Assembly (NCBI RefSeq): GCF_018324205.1 | Contig: NZ_AP023356.1 | Span: 620,001 to 684,000 of the forward strand | Source: Actinoplanes ianthinogenes | Lineage (GTDB): Bacteria; Actinomycetota; Actinomycetes; Mycobacteriales; Micromonosporaceae | Direction of reading: 5' to 3' | DNA: 64,000 nt | Translations under genes and position numbers: made by a program | Notes under the pieces: model-generated | What the model was told of the DNA's origin: nothing | Databases searched by the model: none | The model's input: the letters and a program-made list of their open reading frames with translations, nothing else | In this document: one piece after another, positions 62,937 through 64,000 of the stretch | How positions within the stretch are numbered: position 1 is the stretch's first letter | How the letters are laid out: the number at the start of each line of letters is the position of its first letter

Positions 62937-64000
62937 TCAAGCGACCGCGGCCAGTCGGAACGCGCCCTTGCCCGCGCACTTGGCCTCATACATCGCCTGG
63001 TCCGCGGTGTGCAGCAGGGCCAGCGCGTCCCGGCTCGCGTCGAGGGAGACCGCGCCGCCCACGCTGGCACGGACCCGCGCCTCGGCGCCATCGGCGAGCG
63101 GGCACGGCTGGTCGAGAGCCCGGACCACCCGATCCGCCACCGCGGCGAGGTCATCGGCGCCGCACCGGGCGATCAGCACCGCGAACTCGTCGCCGCCGAG
63201 CCGGGCGACCACGTCGGCCGGGCCGACGCAGCCGCGCAGCCGCTCGGCGCTCTGCACCAGCACCGCGTCACCGGCGGCATGCCCGTGGGTGTCGTTGACC
63301 GGCTTGAAGTCGTCGAGATCGATCAGCAGGACACCGACCGGGGTGTCGAGGTCGCCGAGCGCGTCGTCGAGGCGGTCGAGGAACTGCGCGCGATTGGCCA
63401 GGCCGGTGAGGTTGTCGGTGAACGCCATGGTGTGCAGCCGGGCGGCCAGCGCGTCCCGTTCGACCAGGAGTTCCTCGTTCGAGACGAAGGAGATGAGCTG
63501 CCGGGCCACCACGACGCCGGTGATGGCCGCCAGGCCGGCGACGGCCGTCCAGGTGCACGGGCCGGAGCCTCTGACCACCAGGCTGACCACCAGCAGCGCG
63601 AAGGTGAGCCACAGCGCCCCGTAGGGCAGCATGCTGAACGACCGCTTGCGGCTCGTGCCGTGACGTTGCTTTCCGGCGCTGCCCGACCGGTACTGGCCCC
63701 AGGCGGCGGTCATCAGCAACGCGTGCGAAGCCACGGTCATCGTGAAGATGACGCCGGGACGCCCGGCGGCCACCAGATTCGGGCCGAGCGCGCGGGCGAT
63801 GGCCTCCACGACGGCGGCGAACGGGCCGATGACACCGATGTGCCAGTTGAACGGGGCGACGTTGCTCAGATACAACCGCCCGATGGTGAACGCTGTCATG
63901 ATCGCCACGACCGGCCCGGCGATCACGGTGGCGAGGTCGTCCGCCATGATCGTCTGCTGGTCGCTGGCCGACGTCACGCTCCAGTAGACGCCGTACGTGC
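62937..64000 (-). CDS. membrane diguanylate cyclase (GGDEF), truncated at right edge
   Basis: The frame is open from the right edge; GTG 63977 is an in-frame start candidate. The codons before it (TYGVYWSV) also look coding, so the gene probably begins beyond 64000. At least three or four membrane helices (near AIMTAFTIGRLYL, SHALLMTAAWG and WLTFALLVVSLVV) precede a GGDEF domain: AFTDNLTGLANRAQFLDRLDD, LLIDLDDFKPVNDTHGHAAGD and RLGGDEFAVLIA (intact). It should synthesise c-di-GMP. It is convergent with the other cyclase gene and ends near the shared terminator. Confidence 0.88.
   Translation of the reverse strand, partial: TYGVYWSVTSASDQQTIMADDLATVIAGPVVAIMTAFTIGRLYLSNVAPFNWHIGVIGPFAAVVEAIARALGPNLVAAGRPGVIFTMTVASHALLMTAAWGQYRSGSAGKQRHGTSRKRSFSMLPYGALWLTFALLVVSLVVRGSGPCTWTAVAGLAAITGVVVARQLISFVSNEELLVERDALAARLHTMAFTDNLTGLANRAQFLDRLDDALGDLDTPVGVLLIDLDDFKPVNDTHGHAAGDAVLVQSAERLRGCVGPADVVARLGGDEFAVLIARCGADDLAAVADRVVRALDQPCPLADGAEARVRASVGGAVSLDASRDALALLHTADQAMYEAKCAGKGAFRLAAVA

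Noticed and set aside
1..64000. tRNA, rRNA, transposase, integrase or prophage genes
   Set aside because: No cloverleaf-like TTCGANNC contexts, ribosomal sequence, DDE/tyrosine recombinase proteins or phage structural proteins were noticed.

Overview
The window is very GC-rich, densely packed DNA with strong Shine-Dalgarno sites, many GTG starts and frequent ATGA/GTGA/TGATG overlaps. F420-type enzymes, PucR/GAF, STAS/anti-sigma, ROK, PaaX and many TetR regulators, and several GGDEF proteins point to a filamentous or sporulating actinobacterium. Micromonosporaceae (Actinoplanes-like) is my best guess, by inference from gene content only. I saw no rRNA, tRNA, transposase, integrase or CRISPR array.

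1-16 kb is mostly single genes and small operons: an acyl-CoA dehydrogenase, a CYTH-like protein, an Abhydrolase_9-type membrane hydrolase, a TetR/YciI pair with a clear operator, a PAS-GAF histidine kinase, SseB, an MHS transporter with a GAF-PucR regulator, and a membrane GGDEF-EAL protein. At 15.5-16.0 kb lies a non-coding array of 63-bp tandem repeats. From 16 to 30 kb follow a ThuA-like protein, a Nudix-like membrane protein, a STAS gene coupled to a decayed anti-sigma pseudogene, a TetR/FAD oxidoreductase pair, a TetR/TIM-barrel-like pair enclosed by ~90-bp inverted repeats, F420-type oxidoreductases, galM, a zinc alcohol dehydrogenase, a lipoprotein and a HelD-like helicase with its TetR neighbour.

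30.3-45.1 kb is the standout. A giant minus-strand gene (about 4,440 codons once one frameshift in a five-base homopolymer is corrected) encodes a Tc-toxin A-subunit-like protein. It has an N-terminal VRP1-like start, a long hemopexin-like repeat block, the TcA helical and neuraminidase-like regions, a second hemopexin-like block and a TcB-binding-like C-terminus. Directly downstream on the same strand is a 464-residue protein whose C-terminal half looks like the Ntox15 (Tde-type) DNase toxin family, with its HxxD motif. No TcB, TcC/RHS or recognisable immunity gene is adjacent. I infer a Tc-like delivery apparatus paired with a nuclease effector. A MarR regulator lies upstream of the giant gene and a divergent MFS exporter beyond it.

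45-64 kb holds a membrane protein/XRE pair, a ROK regulator with a divergent DUF1479 protein, a FUSC-type membrane protein, and a PaaX regulator divergent from a tightly coupled LivK-LivG-LivF-LivH-LivM-type ABC operon that also carries a small P-loop kinase-like gene and a serine hydrolase. Then come a DUF305 protein, a secreted copper-amine-oxidase-like protein coupled to an exported partner, and two convergent membrane GGDEF proteins separated by a strong terminator. The last gene runs off the right edge.
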